Notes under the pieces: model-generated
Seen by the model: the letters and a program-made list of their open reading frames with translations, nothing else
The model's database searches: none
Told to the model about the DNA's origin: nothing
Program-made: the position numbers and the translations under genes
Source: Thermoanaerobaculia bacterium
Lineage (GTDB): Bacteria > Acidobacteriota > Thermoanaerobaculia > Multivoradales > JAHEKO01
DNA length: 33,377 bases
Reading direction: 5' to 3'
Assembly (NCBI GenBank): GCA_947259195.1
Contig: CAMYLC010000002.1
Span: 1-33,377, forward strand
Shown here: one piece after another, positions 16,175 to 24,558 of the stretch
Position numbering within the stretch: position 1 is the first letter of the stretch
Layout: each line of letters starts with the position of its first letter

Positions 16175-18424
16175 GTGAGCCCCACCCTTTGGCCGGCGCT
16201 GCCCGCGTCCTTGGCTTGCCTAGCCGGAATGCTCCTCTCGGAGCCTGGAGTGGCTCGGACGATCCCCGGTGCGGCCGTGCTTCTGGGTCTCGGTCTCGCT
16301 CTCAGCTCGAAGGCACGGGTCGTGGTCTCGAGCCTGGCGATCGGTTTGATCGGGGGGTGGGTGAATCCCCAGGCCTGGAGCCCCGATCCGGAAGCGCCTG
16401 TCGTCTTGGTCGCTCACCTCGACGGACACTGGAGCAGGACGGCAGAGGGCACGTCGGTGGCGGTGCGGGGGGAGTGGCTCCGGGTCGGAGGCCGGGTCAG
16501 AGCCTGGAGGAATCGAGTGGTCATTACGCTACCGGTGGGCTCGGTCCCACCGGAATCGTACCGATTGAGAGCTCGAGGATACTTGAGACGACCGGAGCCC
16601 CTGGCCAATGGGGTGTCGATTCTGCGTCCCGGATGGCGCCTGTATGCGAAGTCGGTTCACTTCACGGAGCCGTTGCCGAGCTCGGGAGTCATGCCGCGGA
16701 TACACGGTCTCTCCGCCCTGGCGCGGGTCAGAATTCGAGACGCTCTGCAGGCACAGGAGGCCGCGGGATCCGCGGGCGCCTACCTGATTCAGGCCCTGGT
16801 TCTTGGCGAGGGTTGGGCCCTCCCCAGCTCTTGGAGAAGAGGGCTCCAGGCCTGTGGACTGTCCCACCTGATCGCCCTCTCCGGGCTCCATGTTGGACTC
16901 CTGGCCGGGATGACTCTGGCGCTGACGTTTCGGCTTGCGACGCGTGCGCGGGCAGCGCTGATCATGGCGTTGGCGATCAGCTATCTCTTGTTCGTCGGTC
17001 CCCGACCGTCCCTGATCAGGGCTTGCTGCATGTTGATCGCCTTGTGGATCGCCTTGTGGCTACGGAGGTCGCCGCTTCCTGGCAATACCCTGGCAGTTGT
17101 CGCTGCCATGATGGTTGTGGCCCGTCCTCAGTTGATCGGCGACCTTGGTTTTCGACTGACGGTGTCGGCAACGGCAGGTATTCTCGTCGTGTCCCCGGTC
17201 CTCGAGAAGAGTTGGACCCGCCTGCCGGTGTGGCTGAGGCGGTCCTTGAGCGTCACCGTCGGAGCGCAGTTGGGCACGTTGCCGTGGGCAATACCTGAGT
17301 TCCACCTGTTCACACCCCTGGCGCCTGTTTGGAACCTCTTTGCGATTCCCTGGACGGCTTTGGCTCTGGGCATCTCGATGGTATGGAGCTTCGTAGCTAT
17401 TGGCAGCCCCAGCCTGGCGGCCAAGCTGACCTTCCTGGTCGATCTCGCGGCAATCCCATTCGCCGGCGTCGCGGACCTTTCGGCATTCGTTACGAGGCCG
17501 ATCATCGTCGACTGGGGATACACCGCGGCGTTTCTCATGAGCTTGGCTCTCGTCGGACTTCTGGCCGGGCGAAGGCTCAGGTTGCCTGCCATTGCTCTGC
17601 TGCTCGTCGTTCTGGCGAGCGGAGGGCAGTCCTCTGTCGATTCCCCAGAGCTCGTCTTGTTGGACGTGGGACAAGGAGAGTCGATCCTGCTGCGCGACGG
17701 TCAGGCCGCCGTCCTTCTCGACGGCGGTGGTTGGAGACGAGCTGATATCGCCAGTCGGGTCCTTCTCCCGGTGCTGTCCAGCCTGGGTGTGCGACGGTTG
17801 AATGCGCTGATTCTCAGCCACCCGGACCTTGATCACTGCGGCGGCCTGGTCCAGATAGCCTCCTTCTTGCCAGTCGACGCGGTGTGGAGCGCTCCGGGCT
17901 GGAGCCCGAAGGGGTGTGTTGCGGACCTCTATGGCCTGCCACGAGTGAGGATCCGGTCCTTGTGGGCCGGAGAGGAGATGCGTGTAGGCAGGTGGGAGCT
18001 TCGGGTGCTCAATCCTCCGCCTGGGGTGCGTCGGGGGGTCAATGATCGGTCGCTCGTGCTCTTGGCGAGGATCGAAAACCGCAGTCTTCTTCTGACCGGA
18101 GATATCGAGGAGTCTACCGAGCATCGACTCTTGAGGGCGTATCCGGAGGCGCTCCGCGATGTGGATGTTCTCAAGGTCGCCCACCATGGGAGTCGGACCT
18201 CTTCGACCGCAGAGTGGCTCGATCACACCCACCCCTCATTGGCCTTGATATCCGCGGGCATCGACAATCGCTATGGCCACCCCTCTCCGGAGGTGATCCA
18301 GAGGCTCGCGAATCGAGGAACTCCTACTCTGCGCACGGACCAACAGGGCCTGGTCCGATTGGCAATCGGACAGACCGGAGCCCTTGAGATCAGTCTTCCG
18401 GGAATGCCCAGATCGTCGAGGTAG
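16175..18424 (+). CDS. comEC: ComEC/Rec2 family DNA-uptake channel protein
   Basis: ComEC carries single-stranded DNA across the inner membrane during natural transformation. The 749-residue product has N-terminal membrane segments, an OB-like extracytoplasmic region (about 75-170), and the Competence domain with a cluster of membrane helices (about 200-485), including the signature SHLIALSGLHVGLLAG. A C-terminal metallo-beta-lactamase domain (about 495-740) starts LVLLDVGQGESILLRDG, has the metal motif HPDLDH at 549-554 and later VLKVAHHGSRTSS. All three domains of full-length ComEC are present. The start is a GTG at 16175 with no clear ribosome-binding site, 66 bp after the previous gene. 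ComEA, ComF and type IV pilus genes are not in this window. Confidence 0.93.
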   Translation: MSPTLWPALPASLACLAGMLLSEPGVARTIPGAAVLLGLGLALSSKARVVVSSLAIGLIGGWVNPQAWSPDPEAPVVLVAHLDGHWSRTAEGTSVAVRGEWLRVGGRVRAWRNRVVITLPVGSVPPESYRLRARGYLRRPEPLANGVSILRPGWRLYAKSVHFTEPLPSSGVMPRIHGLSALARVRIRDALQAQEAAGSAGAYLIQALVLGEGWALPSSWRRGLQACGLSHLIALSGLHVGLLAGMTLALTFRLATRARAALIMALAISYLLFVGPRPSLIRACCMLIALWIALWLRRSPLPGNTLAVVAAMMVVARPQLIGDLGFRLTVSATAGILVVSPVLEKSWTRLPVWLRRSLSVTVGAQLGTLPWAIPEFHLFTPLAPVWNLFAIPWTALALGISMVWSFVAIGSPSLAAKLTFLVDLAAIPFAGVADLSAFVTRPIIVDWGYTAAFLMSLALVGLLAGRRLRLPAIALLLVVLASGGQSSVDSPELVLLDVGQGESILLRDGQAAVLLDGGGWRRADIASRVLLPVLSSLGVRRLNALILSHPDLDHCGGLVQIASFLPVDAVWSAPGWSPKGCVADLYGLPRVRIRSLWAGEEMRVGRWELRVLNPPPGVRRGVNDRSLVLLARIENRSLLLTGDIEESTEHRLLRAYPEALRDVDVLKVAHHGSRTSSTAEWLDHTHPSLALISAGIDNRYGHPSPEVIQRLANRGTPTLRTDQQGLVRLAIGQTGALEISLPGMPRSSR

Positions 18425-18433
18425 GACCGGTCG

Positions 18434-19519
18434 ATGGAGACGGTGTTGACAGCCGATCGGGCATTCCTGGAGAACTTGCACGGTAGACTCTTCCCGATGT
18501 CGCAGATTCTGGCCATTGTGGGGCCCACAGCGGTTGGCAAGACTGAGATCGGCTTGCGGTTGGCCGAGTGGCTGGATGGTGAAATCGTCAGCGCCGATGC
18601 TCTTCAAGCCTATCGAGGGCTCGATATCGGCACCGCCAAGCCGAGCCCTGAAGAAAGAGCGAAGATCCGCCACCACTTGATCGACATTCTGGATCCAGCC
18701 GAGGACTTCTCTGCAGGAGAGTTCGCGCGACGGGCGAGGGGCGTCATCGGCGAGGTGGAGGGGCGCCACAGGCTACCCATCGTCGTGGGGGGCAGTGGCT
18801 TCTACCTGCGGGCTCTTCTCGAGGGCCTGAACGAAGTACCGACAGTCCGCCCTGCGGTCCGCAAGGACCTTCGGCGACGCTTGGAGCAGGAGGGCCTGGA
18901 TGCACTCCGAGAGGAGCTCCTGGTATTGGATCCATCGACGGCAGGACGCCTGGCCCCAGGCGATACTCAACGGCTACTGCGGGCCCTCGAAGTGGCGATC
19001 TCGACCGGTAGAGCGCTTTCTGCATGGCATTGCGACGCACCTGCCGCCGGGCCCAGGCTCGATGCGATCCGCGTTGGATTGACCCTGGAGAGGGGCCTCT
19101 TGTACGATTCGATCGCGCACCGGGTCCATCGAATGATCGAAGCCGGATGGGTGGGGGAGGTGGAGCAGCTGCTGAGCCGGGGGGTCAGCCCTCGCGAACC
19201 GGCGTTCCAGGCTATCGGATATCGGGAGTTGGCCGCGCATCTCGCCGGTGACGTTTCGCTGGAAGAGGCTATTGAGGAGACAATTCGAGCAACGCGCCGC
19301 TTCGCCAAGCGGCAATTGACCTGGTTCCGCAAGGAAAGAGACATCAACTGGTATTCGGCCGAGGATCTGGAGGCCGCCAGCCAGGCGATCATGAGCTTTC
19401 TGACGCGGAAGGGATTGGGAGTAGGAGATGGCCAAGCCGACAATCAACATCCAGGACGGGTTCCTGTTTCAGGCCCTGAAGGCGAACAAGCCGGTGTCGG
19501 TTCAACTGACGACCGGTGA
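18434..19519 (+). CDS. miaA: tRNA dimethylallyltransferase
   Basis: Adds the isopentenyl group to A37 of tRNAs reading UNN codons. Counting from the ATG at 18434 (361 residues), the P-loop GPTAVGKT lies at 30-37. It is followed by SADALQAYRGLDIGTAKPS (53-71), VVGGSGFYLRALLEGL, RLLRALEVAISTGR, and ATRRFAKRQLTWFRKE near the end. An internal ATG at 18497 matches the usual family start (MSQILAIVGPTAVGKT), but the upstream ATG has the better ribosome-binding site (AGGTAGGA seven bases away), so the exact start is open. The last 31 codons overlap hfq in another frame by 92 bp and look unlike the family, giving a C-terminal extension. miaA-hfq is a widely conserved pair. Confidence 0.95.
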   Translation: METVLTADRAFLENLHGRLFPMSQILAIVGPTAVGKTEIGLRLAEWLDGEIVSADALQAYRGLDIGTAKPSPEERAKIRHHLIDILDPAEDFSAGEFARRARGVIGEVEGRHRLPIVVGGSGFYLRALLEGLNEVPTVRPAVRKDLRRRLEQEGLDALREELLVLDPSTAGRLAPGDTQRLLRALEVAISTGRALSAWHCDAPAAGPRLDAIRVGLTLERGLLYDSIAHRVHRMIEAGWVGEVEQLLSRGVSPREPAFQAIGYRELAAHLAGDVSLEEAIEETIRATRRFAKRQLTWFRKERDINWYSAEDLEAASQAIMSFLTRKGLGVGDGQADNQHPGRVPVSGPEGEQAGVGSTDDR

Positions 19520-19643
19520 TCTTCTTGTGGGCCAGCTCAAGCGGTTCGATCGGTTCGCTCTCGTCGTCGAAACCGACGCCAATGAGATCCTCGTCTACAA
19601 ACATGGCATCGTCTCCGTTGAAACGGACCGTGGTGAAGAGTAG
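19428..19643 (+). CDS. hfq: RNA chaperone Hfq
   Basis: Sm-like hexameric RNA chaperone that pairs small RNAs with mRNAs. The 71-residue product has the Hfq Sm1 motif (QDGFLFQALKANKPVSVQLT, then GDLLVGQLKRFDRFALVVE) and an Sm2 motif YKHGIVSVE, where proteobacterial proteins usually have YKHAIST. The C-terminal tail is very short, so this is the minimal core form. Ribosome-binding GGGAG lies six bases before the ATG. The gene begins inside the 3' end of miaA and its own end overlaps the possible GTG start of the next lipoprotein gene, so three genes are tightly packed. Its presence implies small-RNA regulation in this organism. Confidence 0.95.
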   Translation: MAKPTINIQDGFLFQALKANKPVSVQLTTGDLLVGQLKRFDRFALVVETDANEILVYKHGIVSVETDRGEE

Positions 19644-20991
19644 GCCCTACCAGGCCACTTCCACATCTGCTGGGCTACTCGGGCTCGCAGCACTTCTGGT
19701 TTGGGCCAGCGGCTGTGCCGGGGTCGACAAACCAGAGCCGGGACCACGATTACCGAACGTGGATCAACCGTTTCTTGTGGCACCGAGCACCGGCTACCCG
19801 TTGACCATGGGCCCTGCTGAAGGAGATCGCGTCGACGAAGCGTTCGAGAACCTGATCCAGTATGGCGAGCGGGACCAGGCTATCTCCGTGAGTCGTCAGA
19901 TTCTGGGCCGCGATCCGGACTTTCACCCTGCCACCCTGCTGGCGGCTCAAGTGGCTTTCCTGGATGGAGACGTTGGCCAGGCGCGGGAGCTTCTGACGCC
20001 CAGGGCCGTCGAGCTCTCTCAGTACACCGGTTGGCAACTGTTGCTCGGCCGCAGTGCTGAGGCACAGGATGACTTCGTGGCAGCATTTGAAGCCTACGCC
20101 AACGTGGCTAGCAGGAACCGCGCGGCCAAGGGAAAGACCGACGCGCTTCGGCCTCGCGTAGTCCAGATTCTGACTCTCCGAATCGAAGACGATCTCCAGA
20201 AAGGGCGAACCGAGGATGCAACAGAGGAGCTGGCTCGCATGGAGAGGTTGCTTCCAGACGAGACCCTGACCCTGGAGTCTGCCGCTGCGGTGGCCCGCGC
20301 CACCGACAACCCGGAGGCGGAGCTGCAAGCCTTAGCGCGACTTTCGGCTCGCAGTCCAGACGACCGATCGCTGGCCGAAAGGCGGGCCAATCTCGAGCTG
20401 GTGGTCGGTGACGCCGGCGCCGGGTTGCGTGTGTTCCAGGAGCTTGTCGCAGAGAATCCGGAAGATGAACACCTCCAGGATCAGTTGGCGAGAGCCGAGT
20501 TCTTGTGGCGGCTCCAGCTTCTACCGATCGAAGCCCGCGACCTCGTCAACCGCAGGGAGCTCAGTCGAGGCGATTTCGCTGCGCTGCTCTACTGGCTGTT
20601 TCCAGAAGTGAAGTATGGCCAGGGCAGGCAGGTACGGATCGCCAATGATGTTCTGGACCAGCCTTATCGAGAAGAGATCGTCCGGGTGGTCAATCTCGGG
20701 ATCATGGATGTGGACGAGCGGCTGCATCAGTTCTCGCCCACCCGCGCGGTCAGCCGTTCCGAGGCGCTCACCGCCATGGTGCGGCTCCTCTCTCGGAAAG
20801 AGCCGCCACTGGCGTGCGTGGGAGGCGTGCGCGGGACTGACAGGCTCGGCGCCGAAACTGTCTGTCGGGTTGGTATCAATTGTGGACTGCTGACCTCCGG
20901 GTCGGATTGCCGGCGGACGGGGAGTGTTTCAGGCTCCGAAGCGATCGAATTGAGCCGGTTGACCTTGAACCTGCTCGGAATTCCCCAGTAG
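19630..20991 (+). CDS. Exported lipoprotein with TPR-like repeats and SLH-like C-terminal domain
   Basis: About 453 residues from a GTG at 19630 (a second GTG follows at 19633). The N-terminus has basic residues, a hydrophobic core LLGLAALLVWA and the lipobox ASGC, so it is a probable lipoprotein. The middle (about 60-320) is built of helical TPR-like units (YGERDQAISVSRQILGRDPD; GDVGQARELLTPRA; ARMERLLPDETLTLESAAAV). The C-terminal part (about 325-450) resembles an S-layer-homology fold: LSRGDFAALLYWLFPEV, then VNLGIMDVDERLHQFSPTRA and VSRSEALTAMVRLL. A cysteine-containing insertion follows. It overlaps the end of hfq by 14 bp. The frame is open upstream to 19516, but that part lies inside hfq and is not signal-like. 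An outer-membrane or cell-wall scaffold role is a guess. Confidence 0.8.
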   Translation: MVKSRPYQATSTSAGLLGLAALLVWASGCAGVDKPEPGPRLPNVDQPFLVAPSTGYPLTMGPAEGDRVDEAFENLIQYGERDQAISVSRQILGRDPDFHPATLLAAQVAFLDGDVGQARELLTPRAVELSQYTGWQLLLGRSAEAQDDFVAAFEAYANVASRNRAAKGKTDALRPRVVQILTLRIEDDLQKGRTEDATEELARMERLLPDETLTLESAAAVARATDNPEAELQALARLSARSPDDRSLAERRANLELVVGDAGAGLRVFQELVAENPEDEHLQDQLARAEFLWRLQLLPIEARDLVNRRELSRGDFAALLYWLFPEVKYGQGRQVRIANDVLDQPYREEIVRVVNLGIMDVDERLHQFSPTRAVSRSEALTAMVRLLSRKEPPLACVGGVRGTDRLGAETVCRVGINCGLLTSGSDCRRTGSVSGSEAIELSRLTLNLLGIPQ

Positions 20992-20996
20992 CAGGG

Positions 20997-21048
20997 ATTG
21001 GCGCGAATCATGGGTATCGTGAGTATTTGCCCATGAAATCCCGCCAAT
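20997..21048 (+). other. Long imperfect inverted repeat before dnaE
   Basis: ATTGGCG...CATGGG (20997-21014) is mirrored by CCCATG...CGCCAAT (21030-21048) around a 15-nt loop; only a few bases in the middle of the stem do not pair. It begins a few bases after the lipoprotein stop and ends just before the predicted dnaE -10. It could be a terminator without a T-run or a binding site; I cannot decide which. Confidence 0.5.
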
Positions 21049-21056
21049 TGACGATC

Positions 21057-21065
21057 TGATACGAT
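21057..21065 (+). promoter_or_regulatory. Extended -10 promoter element upstream of dnaE
   Basis: TGATACGAT fits the TGnTAnnnT extended -10 pattern; no good -35 is present at 17 bp. Transcription would start near 21072, leaving a very short leader that still contains GAAGGG six to eleven bases before the dnaE ATG. Confidence 0.4.
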
Positions 21066-21081
21066 CTTTCCGAAGGGTGCG

Positions 21082-24000
21082 ATGGCGTCGTTCGTTCATC
21101 TTCATCTCCACAGCCAATACAGTCTGCTAGACGGTGCGAATCGTCTAGACGACCTGGTCCAAGCCGCGGTCGAGACGGAAATGCCCGCGGTTGCGCTGAC
21201 CGATCATGGCAACATGTTTGGTGCGATCGACTTCTACGAGAAGGCGAAGAGCGCCGGTGTGAAACCGATTCTGGGGATGGAGGCCTATGTCGCCCAGGGA
21301 GACCGGACCGACCGCCAGCCCAGTCGAAGTCGCAGCAATCACCTCGTCCTGCTGGCCAGAAACGAGCAGGGATACCGCAATCTCATCAAGCTCACGTCGC
21401 GCTCCTACCTGGAAGGTTTCTACTACAAGCCCCGCGTGGACAAAGCGCTGTTGGCCGAGCTCAGTGATGGCCTGATCTGCCTCTCAGCCTGTCTCAAGGG
21501 GGAGATCAACGAGAGGATCCTGGAGAACCGTGAGGCCGACGCCGAAGCGGCTGCCAGAGAATTCCTGGACATCTTCGGTGAGGGGAACTTCTACCTCGAG
21601 TTGCAGGACCACGGCATTCCGGAACAGGCTCAAGCGAACGAGGTGCTGCGACGGCTGTCCCGTCGGCACGGTATTCCGCTGGTCGCGAGCAACGATTGCC
21701 ATTACCTGAGGCAGTCCGACGCCTTCGCGCACGACGTTCTGCTGTGCATTGGAACGCAGCGTAATCTCAGTGACGAAGGAAGGCTGAAATACGCTTCCGA
21801 TCAGTTCTATCTCAAGAGCGGGGAAGAGATGGCCAGGCTGTTCCCCAAAGATCCCGAGGCGATCGAGAATACTCTGGCCATCGCTGAGCGCTGCAGCCTC
21901 GAGATTCCTACGGGCAAGTTTCACCTGCCGGAATTCCCCCTGCCTTCCGGCTACGACCTCGACTCGTATTTCAAGAAAGTAGTCCAGGAGGGCCTCGAGC
22001 AACGACTGGTGGAGCTTCGCAGCCAGGGCTCGCCGACGCTGACAGAGTTCTCGGAGAGTCTGTACCACGAACGACTGGCTACCGAGACCGAGATCATCCT
22101 CAAGATGGGTTTCTCCGGCTACTTCCTGATCGTTTGGGATTTCATCCGGCACGCCAGGGAACAGAGCATCCCGGTGGGCCCCGGCCGCGGCTCCGCAGCA
22201 GGCTCTCTCGTCGCCTACGCCCTGCGGATTACCGATATCGACCCACTTCGCTATCAACTGCTGTTCGAACGGTTCCTGAATCCGGACCGCATCAGTCTGC
22301 CCGACATCGACATCGACTTCTGCATGCGTCGCCGAGGCGAGGTCATCCAGTATGTCAACGAGAAGTATGGTCGAGACCACGTAGCCCAGATCATCACCTT
22401 CGGAACGCTGGCAGCCAAGGCTGTTTTGCGTGACGTCGGCCGGGTGATGGGCATCCCCTACTCCAAGGTCGATCGCATCGCCAAGCTCATTCCCGACATG
22501 ACGCGCTCCCTGAGCGAAGCGGCGAAGTCGGTGGGCTCCCTCACGAAAGAGCTCGATAGAGATCCGGAGATGCGGGAGATCGTCGAAGTGGGTAGCCGGC
22601 TGGAGGGTCTCACGCGACACGCCTCGCTGCACGCGGCAGGCGTGGTGATCGCACCTCGACCCATCGAGGAGCTGGTTCCCCTCTACAAGACGAGCAAGGG
22701 CGAGATCGTCACGCAATGGGACAAAGACGTCATCGAGGACCTTGGACTCCTGAAGATGGACTTTCTCGGCCTTCGGACGCTGACGGTGATCGACGACACC
22801 CTGCACATTCTCCGAGAGCAGGGAGAGGATCTCGACCTCGATCATGTTCCCCTGGACGATGCGGAGACCTACAGGCTGTTCTGTGATGGACGGACGAGCG
22901 GTATCTTCCAGTTCGAGTCCGCTGGGATGAAGGATCTCCTGCGCCGGGCACAGCCGTCGAAATTCGAGGATCTAGTGGCCTTCAACGCTCTCTATCGGCC
23001 GGGAGCCTTGTCGGTCGGAATGGTCGAGGAGTACATCAAACGCAAGCGCGGCGATAGGGCCGTTCGTTATGCCCTGCCCGAAACGCGGCCCATTCTGGAG
23101 GAGACCTACGGCGTCATCGCCTACCAGGAACAGGTCATGCAGATCGCCGTGGATGTCGCTGGATTCACCATGGGGGAGGCCGACATCCTGCGCCAGGCCA
23201 TGGGCAAGAAGAAGCCCGCGGTCATGGCCAAGCAGAAGGAGAAGTTCATCCGAGGGGCGACAGGCCGGGGTGTGGCGAAAAGGAAGGCCCAGGAGCTCTG
23301 GGAGCACATCGAGCCGTTCGCCGGCTACGGTTTCAACAAGAGCCACAGCGTGGCCTACGCCATGCTGGCCTTCAAGACCGCGTACTTGAAGGCTCATCAC
23401 CCGGTCGCTTTCATGACGGCGATGCTGACTTCCGAGATGTCCTCCAAAGACAACGTGGCGAAGTACTTCCAGGAATGTCGAGAGATGGATATCGCCGTCC
23501 TACCGCCGGATATCAACGAGAGCAGTTGGTCTTTCACGGCAGTCGGTGGGTCCATCCGTTTCGGCCTGGGCGCGGTCAAAGGTGTCGGCGAGGCTGCGGT
23601 CGAGGCCATCCTGGAGGCCAGGCGTCAGCTAGGTAGCTTCAGGAGTCTGGCCCACTTCGCCATGGAGGTGGACTCGAAGTCCTTGAACCACAAGGCGATG
23701 GAAAGCGTCATCTGCGCCGGCTGCTTCGACTCCCTCGGGTTCAACCGCAGTGACTTGCTGGCCGCGCTCGATCGCATCCTCGACTATGCCCAGGGAAAGC
23801 GTCGGGAGAAGGAGGCAGGGCAGGGAAGTCTGTTCAGCTCGGAGGCATTGCCTGAACCGCAACCGATAGAGGGTTCGGAGGTCTGGACCGAAAGGGAGAG
23901 GCTGTACCGGGAAAAGGAGGCGCTGGGCTTCTATCTGACCGGCAATCCGCTTTCCGAGCACCAATCGAAGCTGGCCCATCTGACCGACCACACCACGAGC

Positions 24001-24552
24001 TCTATTCGGGCCAACGGCGAGGGTTCCGTCCGTATCGGTGGAATCGTGACACGACTGACAACGAATCGAATCAGGACCGGGCCGAACGCGGGTCGGATGA
24101 TGGCGAGATTCACTCTCGAAGACCTCGAAGGCTCGGTGCCGGTGGCGGTGTTCGCCGATCAGTTGCAGAAGGTCTCTCACCTTCTCGAGGACGAAGCCAT
24201 TGTAGTGATCAAGGGGATGGCGCGGGATCGCGGCGCCGATGTGGAGATCACGGTGGAGGATGTCACGGCCCTGGAACAGGTCGACAAGTCGCTGATTCAG
24301 GAACTGGTGATACAGCTGCCCGGCGACCTGACCACTGCCAGAATGCTCCAGCTGCGGGATATTCTGATCGAGCATTCGGGAGACACACCAGTCCGCATGG
24401 TCATTCCCGTCGAAGGGCGGGAGGTATCCATCAGCCCGGAGCAGCGTTTTCGCGTTCGTCTCGACAAGACTCTGGTGGAGTCCGTCGAGAAGGTTCTGGG
24501 CCATGGGTCGCTCCGCAAGCTCTACGGCGAACCGCCCGTATCCGTGGCTTGA
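21082..24552 (+). CDS. dnaE: DNA polymerase III alpha subunit
   Basis: Replicative C-family polymerase, 1156 residues. The N-terminal PHP domain keeps metal-ligand-type residues: His8 and His10 (HLHLHS), Asp17, His42 (LTDHGN), Glu67 (GMEAY), His87, Cys137, Asp205 and His207 (NDCHY). Several of these are lost in E. coli DnaE, so this PHP may have proofreading exonuclease activity. The polymerase active site has Asp408 and Asp410 (PDIDIDF) and Asp560 (LLKMDFLGLRTL), with GPGRGSAAGSLVAYAL before them. A helix-hairpin-helix (GAVKGVGEAAVEAILEAR), a beta-clamp-binding motif QGSLF at 914-918 and an OB domain (about 970-1065) follow. The start MASFVHLHLHSQYSLLDG is the conserved opening. Confidence 0.98.
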   Translation: MASFVHLHLHSQYSLLDGANRLDDLVQAAVETEMPAVALTDHGNMFGAIDFYEKAKSAGVKPILGMEAYVAQGDRTDRQPSRSRSNHLVLLARNEQGYRNLIKLTSRSYLEGFYYKPRVDKALLAELSDGLICLSACLKGEINERILENREADAEAAAREFLDIFGEGNFYLELQDHGIPEQAQANEVLRRLSRRHGIPLVASNDCHYLRQSDAFAHDVLLCIGTQRNLSDEGRLKYASDQFYLKSGEEMARLFPKDPEAIENTLAIAERCSLEIPTGKFHLPEFPLPSGYDLDSYFKKVVQEGLEQRLVELRSQGSPTLTEFSESLYHERLATETEIILKMGFSGYFLIVWDFIRHAREQSIPVGPGRGSAAGSLVAYALRITDIDPLRYQLLFERFLNPDRISLPDIDIDFCMRRRGEVIQYVNEKYGRDHVAQIITFGTLAAKAVLRDVGRVMGIPYSKVDRIAKLIPDMTRSLSEAAKSVGSLTKELDRDPEMREIVEVGSRLEGLTRHASLHAAGVVIAPRPIEELVPLYKTSKGEIVTQWDKDVIEDLGLLKMDFLGLRTLTVIDDTLHILREQGEDLDLDHVPLDDAETYRLFCDGRTSGIFQFESAGMKDLLRRAQPSKFEDLVAFNALYRPGALSVGMVEEYIKRKRGDRAVRYALPETRPILEETYGVIAYQEQVMQIAVDVAGFTMGEADILRQAMGKKKPAVMAKQKEKFIRGATGRGVAKRKAQELWEHIEPFAGYGFNKSHSVAYAMLAFKTAYLKAHHPVAFMTAMLTSEMSSKDNVAKYFQECREMDIAVLPPDINESSWSFTAVGGSIRFGLGAVKGVGEAAVEAILEARRQLGSFRSLAHFAMEVDSKSLNHKAMESVICAGCFDSLGFNRSDLLAALDRILDYAQGKRREKEAGQGSLFSSEALPEPQPIEGSEVWTERERLYREKEALGFYLTGNPLSEHQSKLAHLTDHTTSSIRANGEGSVRIGGIVTRLTTNRIRTGPNAGRMMARFTLEDLEGSVPVAVFADQLQKVSHLLEDEAIVVIKGMARDRGADVEITVEDVTALEQVDKSLIQELVIQLPGDLTTARMLQLRDILIEHSGDTPVRMVIPVEGREVSISPEQRFRVRLDKTLVESVEKVLGHGSLRKLYGEPPVSVA

Positions 24553-24558
24553 TTCTCC

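Noticed and set aside
14680..16185. 501-codon minus-strand frame opposite coaX and the unknown gene
   Set aside because: coaX motifs lie on the plus strand; the minus frame is Ser/Arg-rich as expected for an antisense shadow.
17060..18232. 390-codon minus-strand frame opposite comEC
   Set aside because: Shadow of comEC; composition is typical of antisense to hydrophobic coding sequence and no motif was found.
21484..22845. 453-codon minus-strand frame opposite dnaE
   Set aside because: Shadow of dnaE, which has complete catalytic motifs in this interval.
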